A DNA stretch of 8,275 bases, taken from assembly GCA_021413535.1 (NCBI GenBank), contig JAIOQF010000385.1, forward strand, positions 1 through 8,275, written 5' to 3'. Below are positions 1 through 5,631 of this stretch, one piece after another. The stretch comes from Verrucomicrobiota bacterium. GTDB lineage: Bacteria > Verrucomicrobiota > Verrucomicrobiia > Verrucomicrobiales > Verrucomicrobiaceae. The notes beneath the pieces are model-generated. The model made no database searches. It worked only from the letters and a program-made list of their open reading frames with translations, and had not been told where the DNA came from. Positions within the stretch are counted from its first letter, which is position 1; each line of letters opens with the position of its first letter. The position numbers were made by a program, and so were the translations under genes.

Positions 1-62
1 CGGATGAAGAAGCAAAATGGGGCGGCTGGACGCAGCGAAAACTAAAGATAAATGATGTATGA
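1..62 (+). CDS. Possible 3' end of an unidentified gene (partial)
   Basis: From base 3 an open frame runs off the left edge and ends with TGA at 60-62, giving about 19 C-terminal residues that begin DEEAKWGGW and end KINDV. A composite hairpin follows the stop at once, which suits the end of a transcription unit. The stretch is too short to recognise a family and could be open by chance, since the surrounding DNA is AT-richer than the confirmed genes. Nothing about function can be said. Confidence 0.3.
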   Translation, partial: DEEAKWGGWTQRKLKINDV

Positions 63-116
63 AATGCCCCATAAGCTGCGCTTATGAAGCAAATTTGGGG
101 CATTAGGGAATGTTTT
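63..116 (+). terminator. Composite hairpin followed by a T-run, possible terminator
   Basis: AATGCCCCA (63-71) is perfectly complementary to TGGGGCATT (96-104). Inside it a second stem, TAAGC (72-76) with GCTTA (80-84), closes a TGC loop, leaving an 11-nt bulge (85-95) on the 3' side. TTTTT follows at 112-116, 7 nt past the outer stem. The place just after a possible stop codon and the T-run suggest a rho-independent terminator. The nested shape and the distance to the T-run are not classical, so a structured repeat or small RNA remains possible. Confidence 0.4.
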
Positions 117-271
117 TCGGGGACTTATCGTAAGATTAGCAGTCTTTTTTACCGAGAATTGGTGTTAGGGGCAAGAGTTAGTTTGGGAAAGGGGAATTTA
201 CTTTGGAGTTACTTAGGAAAGGCTAAGGGATTAAAAAGGCAAGAGACTGAGCCTTAGAGCTTTAAATTCTG
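105..271. other. Gene-free AT-richer stretch
   Basis: No credible coding frame is seen on either strand. The sequence is visibly richer in A and T than the flanking genes. It contains a small inverted repeat, CTAAGG (223-228) with CCTTAG (252-257), just outside the MITE-like element. No promoter or RNA gene could be supported here. Confidence 0.5.
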
Positions 272-520
272 TGGTGGCGGATGTCCCATACGCCATCCGG
301 CAACAGGCAATTGGAAGCGGCTCATGCGGCCATCTGGGGGAAAATTGCCTTCTTTCAACGGGAAAACTGCGGACTGAAGTCCGCGCTCCTCTCTTGCCTG
401 CAGGATGTTTCGACGGCGGTATCAAACCGCAGCTCCTTGGTGAGATTCCTTGCGGGGAACGAACATTCAACGTCTAAATACTCGTCCGCTGCCGAGGGGT
501 GTATGCGACATCCGCCACCA
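272..520. mobile_element. MITE-like element with 20-bp terminal inverted repeats, no transposase
   Basis: Bases 272-291 and the reverse complement of 501-520 match at 19 of 20 positions and share the core TGGTGGCGGATGTC. Weaker similarity continues inward (about 9 of the next 15 bases). The 249-bp unit has no convincing gene. Its open frames carry stretches dictated by palindromes and show no family motif. Inside are further inverted repeats: AGGCAATT (305-312)/AATTGCCT (343-350), GCGGACT (369-375)/AGTCCGC (378-384) and GCGGT (416-420)/ACCGC (426-430). Short similar direct repeats lie just outside both ends. This suits a non-autonomous mobile element, or a large structured RNA or DNA repeat. 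Copies elsewhere in the genome would be needed to prove mobility. Confidence 0.55.
369..384. repeat. Palindrome inside the MITE-like element (REP-like)
   Basis: GCGGACT, GA, AGTCCGC is a perfect 7-bp stem with a 2-base centre. As RNA or single-stranded DNA the real loop would have to take in the inner base pair. It is the strongest short palindrome in the gene-free region and has the look of a repetitive extragenic palindrome core. Confidence 0.5.
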
Positions 521-566
521 AGGCAGCTTTTTAAATCCTAAACTCGAGCCCCCCTCCCACTTCGGC

Positions 567-596
567 TTGCCTTGGTGCTCGATCTTGGCTTACGCT
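567..596 (+). promoter_or_regulatory. Candidate promoter of the TIM-barrel isomerase gene
   Basis: TTGCCT (567-572) and TACGCT (591-596) are separated by 18 bp, which is acceptable for a housekeeping sigma factor. The -10 box ends 7 bp before the ATG at 604, so transcription would start at or beside the start codon. No Shine-Dalgarno is visible before this ATG, in keeping with a leaderless mRNA. Both hexamers are only partial matches to consensus. Confidence 0.35.
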
Positions 597-603
597 GCCA
601 GAA

Positions 604-1425
604 ATGATCACTGAGACTGAATCTGCCGCCGGTTTGAAGGGACGCATCCACCACTCCGCCTGCAAGTGGTGCTATTCGATGATGCCACTCGATGAACTCT
701 GCCGCGCAGGGAAAGAGATGGGGCTGACTTCGATCGATCTGGTGGATCCGGCTGATTTCGCGACTTTGAAAAAGCACGGCCTGACCAGCGCGATGATCAG
801 TTTTCCCAGCATCGCGGGTCCCAGCGGTGAAAGAATCGGCAGCATCCCCTTTAGTTTCAATAACCCCGCCTATCATGACTTGCTGGCGCAGGCTTACGAG
901 CCGCTCATCAAGGCCAGTGCGGATTTTGGCGCCCGCAACGTGATCTGCTTCTCCGGTAATCGCAACGGGATGGACGATGAAACCGGCCTGAAGAATTGCG
1001 CGGCGGGTTTGAAAAAAATCCTGCCCATTGCGGAGAAACACGACATCACGCTGGTAATGGAGCTGCTGAACAGCAAGGTGGATCACCCGGACTATATGTG
1101 CGACCACAGCGCTTGGGGCATCGAGCTGTGTCAGCTCATCGGCTCGCCGAATTTCAAACTACTCTACGATATCTACCACATGCAAGTCATGGAGGGTGAT
1201 GTCATTGCCACCATCAAGTCCGGGCATGAGTTCTTCGCCCACTACCACACGGGCGGCGTGCCTGGCCGGCATGAGATCGACGACACGCAGGAGCTGTATT
1301 ATCCGGCGATCATGCGCGCGATTGTGGAGACCGGCTATCAGGGCCATGTGGCGCAGGAGTTTGTTCCCACAGGGCCGGATGCGCTTGGTTCATTGAAGCA
1401 GGCGGTGGGGATTTGTGATGTATGA
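604..1425 (+). CDS. Hydroxypyruvate isomerase-like TIM-barrel protein (sugar phosphate isomerase/epimerase superfamily)
   Basis: The 273-residue protein has the length and layout of the AP endonuclease family 2/xylose isomerase-like TIM barrel and resembles hydroxypyruvate isomerase (Hyi). Visible landmarks are an SACKWCYS opening (18-25), FSGNRNG in the middle (116-122), MELLNSKVDH (152-161), YDIYHMQ (188-194), HTGGVPGRHE (215-224) and QEFVPTG (251-257). By family analogy E153, D189, H215 and E252 should bind a divalent metal, with E153 and E252 acting in isomerisation. H215 sits where E. coli Hyi has Gln. There is no signal peptide, so it is probably cytosolic. The true substrate cannot be told from sequence; hydroxypyruvate/tartronate semialdehyde or a keto-sugar are possible. 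The start fits the family and the promoter just upstream. The stop overlaps a possible ATG of the next gene in an ATGA arrangement. Confidence 0.85.
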   Translation: MITETESAAGLKGRIHHSACKWCYSMMPLDELCRAGKEMGLTSIDLVDPADFATLKKHGLTSAMISFPSIAGPSGERIGSIPFSFNNPAYHDLLAQAYEPLIKASADFGARNVICFSGNRNGMDDETGLKNCAAGLKKILPIAEKHDITLVMELLNSKVDHPDYMCDHSAWGIELCQLIGSPNFKLLYDIYHMQVMEGDVIATIKSGHEFFAHYHTGGVPGRHEIDDTQELYYPAIMRAIVETGYQGHVAQEFVPTGPDALGSLKQAVGICDV

Positions 1426-2558
1426 ATCAACCGGAAGCTGATAGCCAATGGCTGATAGCTGATAGCATGAAACCTTACTTCATCTCGCAGATGGAACAGG
1501 CTGAATTCTGCGGACGCGGGATTCTCCGGCCATCTGCTATCCGCTGTCAGCTATCGACTGTGCTCTGTTGGATTCTGTTGATCACCGTCGGCGGCTGGCT
1601 CCACGCTGAAGGTCGTTTCGCGGGCTACAACGCCGGGCAGAGCCGCTCCGACAACGGCATCAAAATGACATTGCGCTGGTGTCCGCCGGGTGAGTTCGTC
1701 ATGGGCAGTCCCGCTGATGAGCCGGGACGCGACCCCTATGAAAAGCAGCACCGGGTCCGGCTCACGCAGGGTTTCTGGATGGGTGAGACGGAGGTGACCC
1801 AGGAACAATGGACCGCCGTGACCGGCAAAACTCTGCGCCACCAGGCAGAGCAGATGCTGGCCGATGAAATGCTCTACCCCTTTAACGGAAAGAAGATCAC
1901 CTTGCGCGAGGCCTCGAAGGCCGCAGATGGGTCTGGCAACATCGCCAGCGTGAGCGCCGCGATGGCTCCGAACATCCCGATTTATTATGTGAGCTGGGAC
2001 GATGCGATGATGTTCTGCGCAGAACTTACAACCAAGGAACTCAAGGCGGGCCGCCTGCCCGCCGGCTGCATTTATACACTGCCCACCGAGGCCCAATGGG
2101 AATACGCCTGCCGCGCCGGCACCACCACCGCCACTTATGCTGGAGCGATGAAAGTGCTCGGAGAAAATAACGCACCCGTGCTAAACAAGATCGCCTGGTA
2201 TGGCGGCAACAGCAGCGTCGGCTACAAAGGTGCAGGATGGACGACCCTAGGCTGGCCTCATCAAGCTTTCCCCGGCAAACTGGCCGGCCCCCGTCGTGTC
2301 GGTCAGCAGGAAGCCAATGCCTGGGGACTTAAGGACATGCTGGGCAATCTTTATGAATGGGTCGCGGATTTTTCCTCCGAATATGCCGATGGCGAAGTGG
2401 TCGATCCACTCGGCCCCGCCACGGGTTCCGGTCATCCCTTTCGCGGCGGCGCATGGAATCATTACGCCACCATGTGTCGCGCGGCAAAATCATTCGAGGC
2501 GGTGTCGACCTACCGCGTGAACTATCTTGGGTTCCGCGTGGCGTTTGTGAAGAAGTGA
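1422..2558 (+). CDS. Secreted SUMF1/formylglycine-generating-enzyme-like domain protein, start uncertain
   Basis: From about residue 80 of the longest frame the protein is a SUMF1/FGE-sulfatase fold: CPPGEFVMGSP (87-97), GETEVTQEQW (121-130), YYVSWDDAMMFC (188-199), LPTEAQWEYACRAGT (220-234), NAWGLKDMLGNLYEWV (299-314) and RGGAW to GFRVAF (341-375). The two closely spaced active-site cysteines of true FGE are not there: the RGG region has one Cys (352), with Asn/His where the other would be. A formylglycine-generating role is therefore unlikely; binding or structural use is more probable. An insert of about 45 residues (135-182) lies before the PIYYVSW motif. A hydrophobic stretch at 45-60 ending WLHAEG looks like a signal peptide with cleavage near 62. 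The start could be ATG 1422 (ATGA overlap), 1467 or 1491. The first 45 codons include heptamer repeats in both orientations, so a late start such as 1491 is quite possible. Its stop lies 10 bp from the tkt stop. Confidence 0.8.
   Translation: MNQPEADSQWLIADSMKPYFISQMEQAEFCGRGILRPSAIRCQLSTVLCWILLITVGGWLHAEGRFAGYNAGQSRSDNGIKMTLRWCPPGEFVMGSPADEPGRDPYEKQHRVRLTQGFWMGETEVTQEQWTAVTGKTLRHQAEQMLADEMLYPFNGKKITLREASKAADGSGNIASVSAAMAPNIPIYYVSWDDAMMFCAELTTKELKAGRLPAGCIYTLPTEAQWEYACRAGTTTATYAGAMKVLGENNAPVLNKIAWYGGNSSVGYKGAGWTTLGWPHQAFPGKLAGPRRVGQQEANAWGLKDMLGNLYEWVADFSSEYADGEVVDPLGPATGSGHPFRGGAWNHYATMCRAAKSFEAVSTYRVNYLGFRVAFVKK
1437..1466 (+). repeat. Heptamer repeat, copy 1 (four units plus GC)
   Basis: Four 7-base units follow one another: GCTGATA, GCCAATG, GCTGATA, GCTGATA, then GC. 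The same unit order occurs at 8212-8241 with three differences in 30 bases. It lies at the 3' end of the isomerase gene and across the possible starts of the SUMF1 gene, where it is read as EADSQWLIADS. Confidence 0.75.
1536..1555 (-). repeat. Heptamer repeat in reverse orientation
   Basis: On the minus strand this reads GATA, GCTGACA, GCGGATA, GC, so it is a shorter, diverged block of the same heptamer family pointing the opposite way. Its TCAGCTATC (1547-1555) is the exact complement of GATAGCTGA (1454-1462). The two blocks can thus form a stem enclosing roughly 85 bases. Confidence 0.6.
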
Positions 2559-2568
2559 GCGGGAAGAA

Positions 2569-4548
2569 TTACCTGGCCGCAGCCACCAGATTCTCCGCGG
2601 TCATGCCCAACTCTTTCATCACCGTGTTGCCCGGGGCGCTGATGCCGAAGCGGTCGATGCCGACCACTTTGCCTTCGAGTCCGACATACTTCCACCACAA
2701 TGCGGTGACACCGGCTTCGATAGCAATGCGGTGTTTGCAGGAGGCCGGAAGCACTTCTTCGCGGTAACTCGGCGATTGGCGATCAAAGATTTCCGTGCAA
2801 GGCATGGAGACGACGCGAACACCGTCGCCGAGCTGCTTTGCGGCGTTGACGGCGTGTTGCAATTCGGAGCCGGTGGCGATGAGGATCGTTTTAAGTGTGC
2901 CGGTTTCTTTGATGAGAACATAGCCACCTTTGAGCGTGCCTTCACGGCGAACGCTGGCGGGCACGGAGCCCTGATGGGGAATGTCCTGTCGGGTAAGCGC
3001 AAGCAAAGTGGGGCCATCCTTGCGACTGAACGCGAGCGCAAATGCGGCGGCACATTCTTCGGCATCACCGGGCCGGATGACATCGAGATTCGGGATCACG
3101 CGCAACCCGCTGACGGTTTCGACCGGTTGGTGGGTGGGGCCGTCTTCTCCGACGCCGACGCTGTCATGCGTGAAGATGTAAGTGACGGGAAGTTTGCTGA
3201 GCGCAGCGAGGCGGATGCTGGGGCGGCAATAGTCGGCGAAGACAAGGAACGTGGCGCCGCTGGCGCGGAAGATGCCGTCGTAGGCGATGCCGTTGCAGAT
3301 GGCGCACATGGCGTGCTCGCGGATGCCGAACCAGATGTTGCGGCCCAGCGGATTTTCTTTCGAGAAATCACCACCGTCTTTGATGTAGTTCTTGGTGGAG
3401 CCGTAGAGGTCGGCGCTGCCGGTGATGATGTTCGGGACAGATTTAGCGAGGTGATTAAAGATCTCACCGCCGCTGTTGCGGGTCGCGGCTTTGCCTTCGG
3501 CGGGATATTCCGGAATCAACTTGAGCAAATCTTCAGCGGTAGATTTCTGCACGAGTGAAGCGTCGAGTTCAGCTTTGAGCTGAGGGTTGGCTTCGCCCCA
3601 GGCCTTGAAGCTTTTCTGCCAGCGTTTGTGCTGACGCGCGCGCTTGGCTTTGAGATCAGAGAAGTAACCTTTCACTTCATCGCTGACGAAGAAGTGCTGG
3701 TCCGCAGGAAGACCGAGCGCGAGGCGCGCTGCGTCGATAAACTTCGCTCCGCCTTCGCCGTGGGCCTTGGCGGTGCCGGCGACTTCAGGGATGCCTTTGC
3801 CGATGAGCGTGCGGGCGATGATCAGTTTCGGCTTGCCGTTGTTCTGCTTTTTCGCGCGACTGATCGCTTTTTGAATGGCATCGAGATCGTGTCCATCGAC
3901 TTGCACGACATCCCAGCCGATGCCCTTGTAAACTTTCGCCGTGTCCTCGCTCTGCGTGAGCTTGGCCATGGCGTCGAGCGTCACGTCGTTGGAATCGTAA
4001 ATCAGGATGAGATTGTCGAGCGCGTTATGCGCGGCGAATGAGACCGCCTCGCGGGCCACGCCTTCCTGCAAGCAGCCGTCGCCAGCCAGCGCGATGATGT
4101 GGTTGTCGAAAATTACATGATCGGGCGTATTGTATTTCGCCGCGGCCATCTTGCCGCTGAGCGCGAAGCCCACGGCGTTGCCGATGCCCTGGCCGAGAGG
4201 GCCGGTGGTGCATTCGACGCCGACCGTTTCAAACGATTCCGGGTGCCCCGGCGTATGGCTGCCAAGCTGACGAAAGTTTGCGACTTCCTCAATGGGCAAA
4301 TCGTAGCCGCTGAGGTGCAACCAGCCGTAAAGGAACATAGAACCGTGGCCGGCGGAGAGAACGAAGCGGTCGCGATTGAGCCAACGCGGTGTTGCGGGAT
4401 CGCACTGGAGTGATTCGCCGAAGAGCACGGCACCGACTTCCGCCGCACCGAGCGGCAAGCCGAGGTGGCCGGAGTTGCATTTGTGAACGGCGTCCATGGC
4501 GAGTCCACGGGCTTCATTGGCGGCTTTTTGCAGGAGGTCTTTGTTCAT
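2569..4548 (-). CDS. tkt: Transketolase
   Basis: This 659-residue protein has the full length of bacterial transketolase, the thiamine diphosphate enzyme that moves two-carbon ketol units in the pentose phosphate pathway. Numbered from the chosen start, it shows SGHLGLPLG (26-34), the ThDP motif beginning GDGCLQEG (156-163) with its distal Asn in YDSND (184-188), GIREHAM (408-414) with the catalytic Glu at 411, and HDSVGVGEDGPTHQP (461-475), which carries a substrate-binding His. The Pyr domain starts near GSADLYGS (377-384). The frame is open upstream to ATG 4629, but those 27 extra residues have no family counterpart. MNKDLLQKAANEARGLAMDAV at 4548 matches normal transketolase N-termini. No Shine-Dalgarno is seen before it. 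It converges on the SUMF1 gene and diverges from the small-gene cluster. Confidence 0.96.
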   Translation of the reverse strand: MNKDLLQKAANEARGLAMDAVHKCNSGHLGLPLGAAEVGAVLFGESLQCDPATPRWLNRDRFVLSAGHGSMFLYGWLHLSGYDLPIEEVANFRQLGSHTPGHPESFETVGVECTTGPLGQGIGNAVGFALSGKMAAAKYNTPDHVIFDNHIIALAGDGCLQEGVAREAVSFAAHNALDNLILIYDSNDVTLDAMAKLTQSEDTAKVYKGIGWDVVQVDGHDLDAIQKAISRAKKQNNGKPKLIIARTLIGKGIPEVAGTAKAHGEGGAKFIDAARLALGLPADQHFFVSDEVKGYFSDLKAKRARQHKRWQKSFKAWGEANPQLKAELDASLVQKSTAEDLLKLIPEYPAEGKAATRNSGGEIFNHLAKSVPNIITGSADLYGSTKNYIKDGGDFSKENPLGRNIWFGIREHAMCAICNGIAYDGIFRASGATFLVFADYCRPSIRLAALSKLPVTYIFTHDSVGVGEDGPTHQPVETVSGLRVIPNLDVIRPGDAEECAAAFALAFSRKDGPTLLALTRQDIPHQGSVPASVRREGTLKGGYVLIKETGTLKTILIATGSELQHAVNAAKQLGDGVRVVSMPCTEIFDRQSPSYREEVLPASCKHRIAIEAGVTALWWKYVGLEGKVVGIDRFGISAPGNTVMKELGMTAENLVAAAR

Positions 4549-4561
4549 GGGAAATATGGGC

Positions 4562-4567
4562 AGTTTA
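4562..4567 (-). promoter_or_regulatory. Candidate -10 box for tkt
   Basis: On the minus strand TAAACT lies 13 bp before the tkt ATG at 4548 and is followed by GCC. The best -35-like hexamer upstream (TTGCAC) would be 20 bp away, which is too far to be convincing. It is listed because TANNCTGC recurs before two other genes in this window. If used, the leader would be only a few bases long. Confidence 0.25.
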
Positions 4568-4651
4568 CATACCGGCATGAGGATGGAGTGCAAGATGGAA
4601 GTGGTCGAATGCGGGAACAACATTGACAAATCAACCCCATCCAGCGCAAGC

Positions 4652-4679
4652 TTGTCAGGTGGTAAAAAACTGTTAGAAT
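4652..4679 (+). promoter_or_regulatory. Extended -10 promoter of the small-gene cluster
   Basis: TTGTCA (4652-4657), a 16-bp spacer and TAGAAT (4674-4679), with TG at 4671-4672 as an extended -10 element, make the best sigma-70-type promoter in the window. The start site would fall about 7 bp past the -10 box, at the A of ATG 4687. This predicts a leaderless mRNA for the 78-aa gene. It also argues against translation from ATG 4680, which would lie upstream of the transcript. A second TTGACA at 4623-4628 has no matching -10 at usual spacing. Confidence 0.55.
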
Positions 4680-4686
4680 ATGAACC

Positions 4687-4923
4687 ATGAAGCTGAGGCT
4701 CGATCTACTGAAACACCTCAAACCGGAGGACACTCTGAAAGAGGCGGTAGCAACGGCTCGCCGTTTCAAACCCGAGCCGCTTTTCTCCAAAACTGGAACT
4801 GGCAGTCTGTCGTCAGCATCAACCAAAGAACGTGCGAGCGAAGTGGTGCGCAGCACGGCCTTACTTCGGAAACTGGAGAAACGACTGGGCGTGAATGGGA
4901 TGAAAGCCACAGCGAAGAGCTGA
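4687..4923 (+). CDS. Small basic protein of unknown function (78 aa)
   Basis: I do not recognise the family. The protein opens MKLRLDLLKHLKPEDTLKEA, is rich in Lys and Arg, and has likely helices at about 1-26 and 49-68 separated by a Ser/Thr/Lys-rich segment. It has no signal peptide or membrane segment. The start sits 7 bp after an extended -10 promoter, so the mRNA may be leaderless. An overlapping frame from ATG 4680 is open across the same DNA and continues into the next gene, but its product here is low-complexity Ser/Thr/Glu/Gly and that ATG lies before the expected transcript start. I therefore favour the 78-aa reading. Its TGA lies 2 bp before the proposed TTG start of the next gene, which suggests translational coupling. 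Confidence 0.6.
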   Translation: MKLRLDLLKHLKPEDTLKEAVATARRFKPEPLFSKTGTGSLSSASTKERASEVVRSTALLRKLEKRLGVNGMKATAKS

Positions 4924-4925
4924 CC

Positions 4926-5318
4926 TTGCTTGACTCATTCGATCGCCTGCGGGCCTCCCATCGCGCTGCACCATTTCTATTTTTCAACGGGAATACTTTT
5001 GCCGCCATTGGCAGACAGATCGCCACGGCCGTATTTGCTGAACTCCCTTTCAACCGCCTGCGCGAAGCCACCTCCGCAGTCGCCCACTACATCGCAGGGG
5101 TGCTGGATCGCGACGCGATGATCGGAATCGTGGACTCACTTTGTCGATCCGCCAGCTTCAAGCCAGGCGACCGGGTGACGACGCTGCGCGGTTCATCGCA
5201 TGGCGTCATCACCCGGACACTGGAAGACGGTCGCATCGCTTGGAGGTCGGACGGCGGCAGCTTGGAGTTGATCACACTGCCGGAGAATCTGGTTCCTGAG
5301 GGAAACGGTCATGACTGA
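4926..5318 (+). CDS. Hypothetical protein with C-terminal SH3-like region (about 130 aa)
   Basis: The frame is open from ATG 4680 (212 aa), but only the part after about 4920 looks like a folded protein. Counting from TTG 4926, residues 16-77 look helical (FLFFNGNTFAAIG, then ATSAVAHYIAGVLDRDAM). Residues 78-124 (FKPGDRVTTLRGSSHGVITR, then EDGRIAWRSDGGS and LPENLVP) look like a small SH3-like or KOW-like beta barrel. The start is uncertain: TTG 4926 follows a weak purine stretch (GAAGAG, 4914-4919), CTG 4920 overlaps the previous stop, and ATG 4680 would make a longer protein. The gene overlaps the next one by 8 bp, so the two are probably co-translated. I cannot assign a function or a named family. 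Confidence 0.65.
   Translation: MLDSFDRLRASHRAAPFLFFNGNTFAAIGRQIATAVFAELPFNRLREATSAVAHYIAGVLDRDAMIGIVDSLCRSASFKPGDRVTTLRGSSHGVITRTLEDGRIAWRSDGGSLELITLPENLVPEGNGHD
5298..5303 (+). promoter_or_regulatory. Shine-Dalgarno sequence of the 85-aa membrane protein gene
   Basis: GAGGGA lies 7 bp before ATG 5311 and inside the end of the preceding gene. It is one of the few clear ribosome binding sites in the window, and it supports re-initiation at an internal operon gene. Confidence 0.5.
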
Positions 5319-5568
5319 AACTGATCCAAGCAAACGATCATCTTCCTCATTGTGGGCTGTTTATACCGCCATGACAGTGGTCTTTTACACCCTTTCGCCA
5401 GGCATTTTCTTTTGGGTTGAAGCGCACGGGGACACAATGTCGCCGACAACCAAACAAGTAATTGCTACGTTCTACGCCCCGCTCGGCTTTATGCACAACC
5501 ATGTGCCGTTGGTAAGATCGTTTTACATATGGTATTTCAGGGCTCTTGGAGTGCCTTTCGAGGGATGA
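5311..5568 (+). CDS. Small membrane protein of unknown function (85 aa)
   Basis: The protein has a polar N-terminus (MTETDPSKRSSSS), a clear hydrophobic segment at about 14-36 (LWAVYTAMTVVFYTLSPGIFF), and a second aromatic, weakly hydrophobic region at 49-82 (TFYAPLGFMHNHVPL and SFYIWYFRAL). One or two membrane passes are likely. The FYAPL and VPL pattern is like that of small uncharacterised membrane proteins known from planctomycetes and verrucomicrobia, but this is from memory and no function follows. A good Shine-Dalgarno and the 8-bp overlap with the preceding gene make it part of the same operon. hisG begins 63 bp downstream. Confidence 0.65.
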   Translation: MTETDPSKRSSSSLWAVYTAMTVVFYTLSPGIFFWVEAHGDTMSPTTKQVIATFYAPLGFMHNHVPLVRSFYIWYFRALGVPFEG

Positions 5569-5605
5569 ACTTCAACTTTCCCCTCGCCAAGCCCGGCCTC
5601 CCGTG

Positions 5606-5611
5606 TAGACT
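5606..5611 (+). promoter_or_regulatory. Candidate -10 box for hisG
   Basis: TAGACT, preceded by GTG and followed by GCGC, lies 20 bp before the hisG ATG. No acceptable -35 is found at 16-18 bp, so the call rests on the -10 alone and on its likeness to TANNCTGC before two other genes. hisG could instead be read from the small-gene operon upstream. Confidence 0.25.
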
Positions 5612-5631
5612 GCGCGCCCTTTTTCCACTCC

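Noticed and set aside
271..541. Small plus-strand frames (68 and 86 aa) in the 5' region
   Set aside because: They run through terminal inverted repeats and internal palindromes, so their peptides are dictated by repeat structure; no start signals or family likeness.
538..1107. 189-aa minus-strand frame opposite the TIM-barrel gene
   Set aside because: The plus-strand gene has clear family motifs over the same bases; the minus frame has none and overlaps its promoter.
1505..1523. Resemblance of AATTCTGCGGACGCGG to the left end of the MITE-like element
   Set aside because: Only about 14 of 19 bases match by eye and no matching second end is present, so a second element copy is not supported.
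2731..3558. 275-aa open frame on the plus strand opposite tkt
   Set aside because: It is the antisense shadow of a fully conserved transketolase and has no recognisable motif; long antisense frames are common in GC-rich genes.
4549..4629. 27-residue N-terminal extension of transketolase
   Set aside because: Family N-termini begin at the MNKDLL position; the extension is Ser/Thr/Pro-rich without homologous features and would cover the candidate -10 box.
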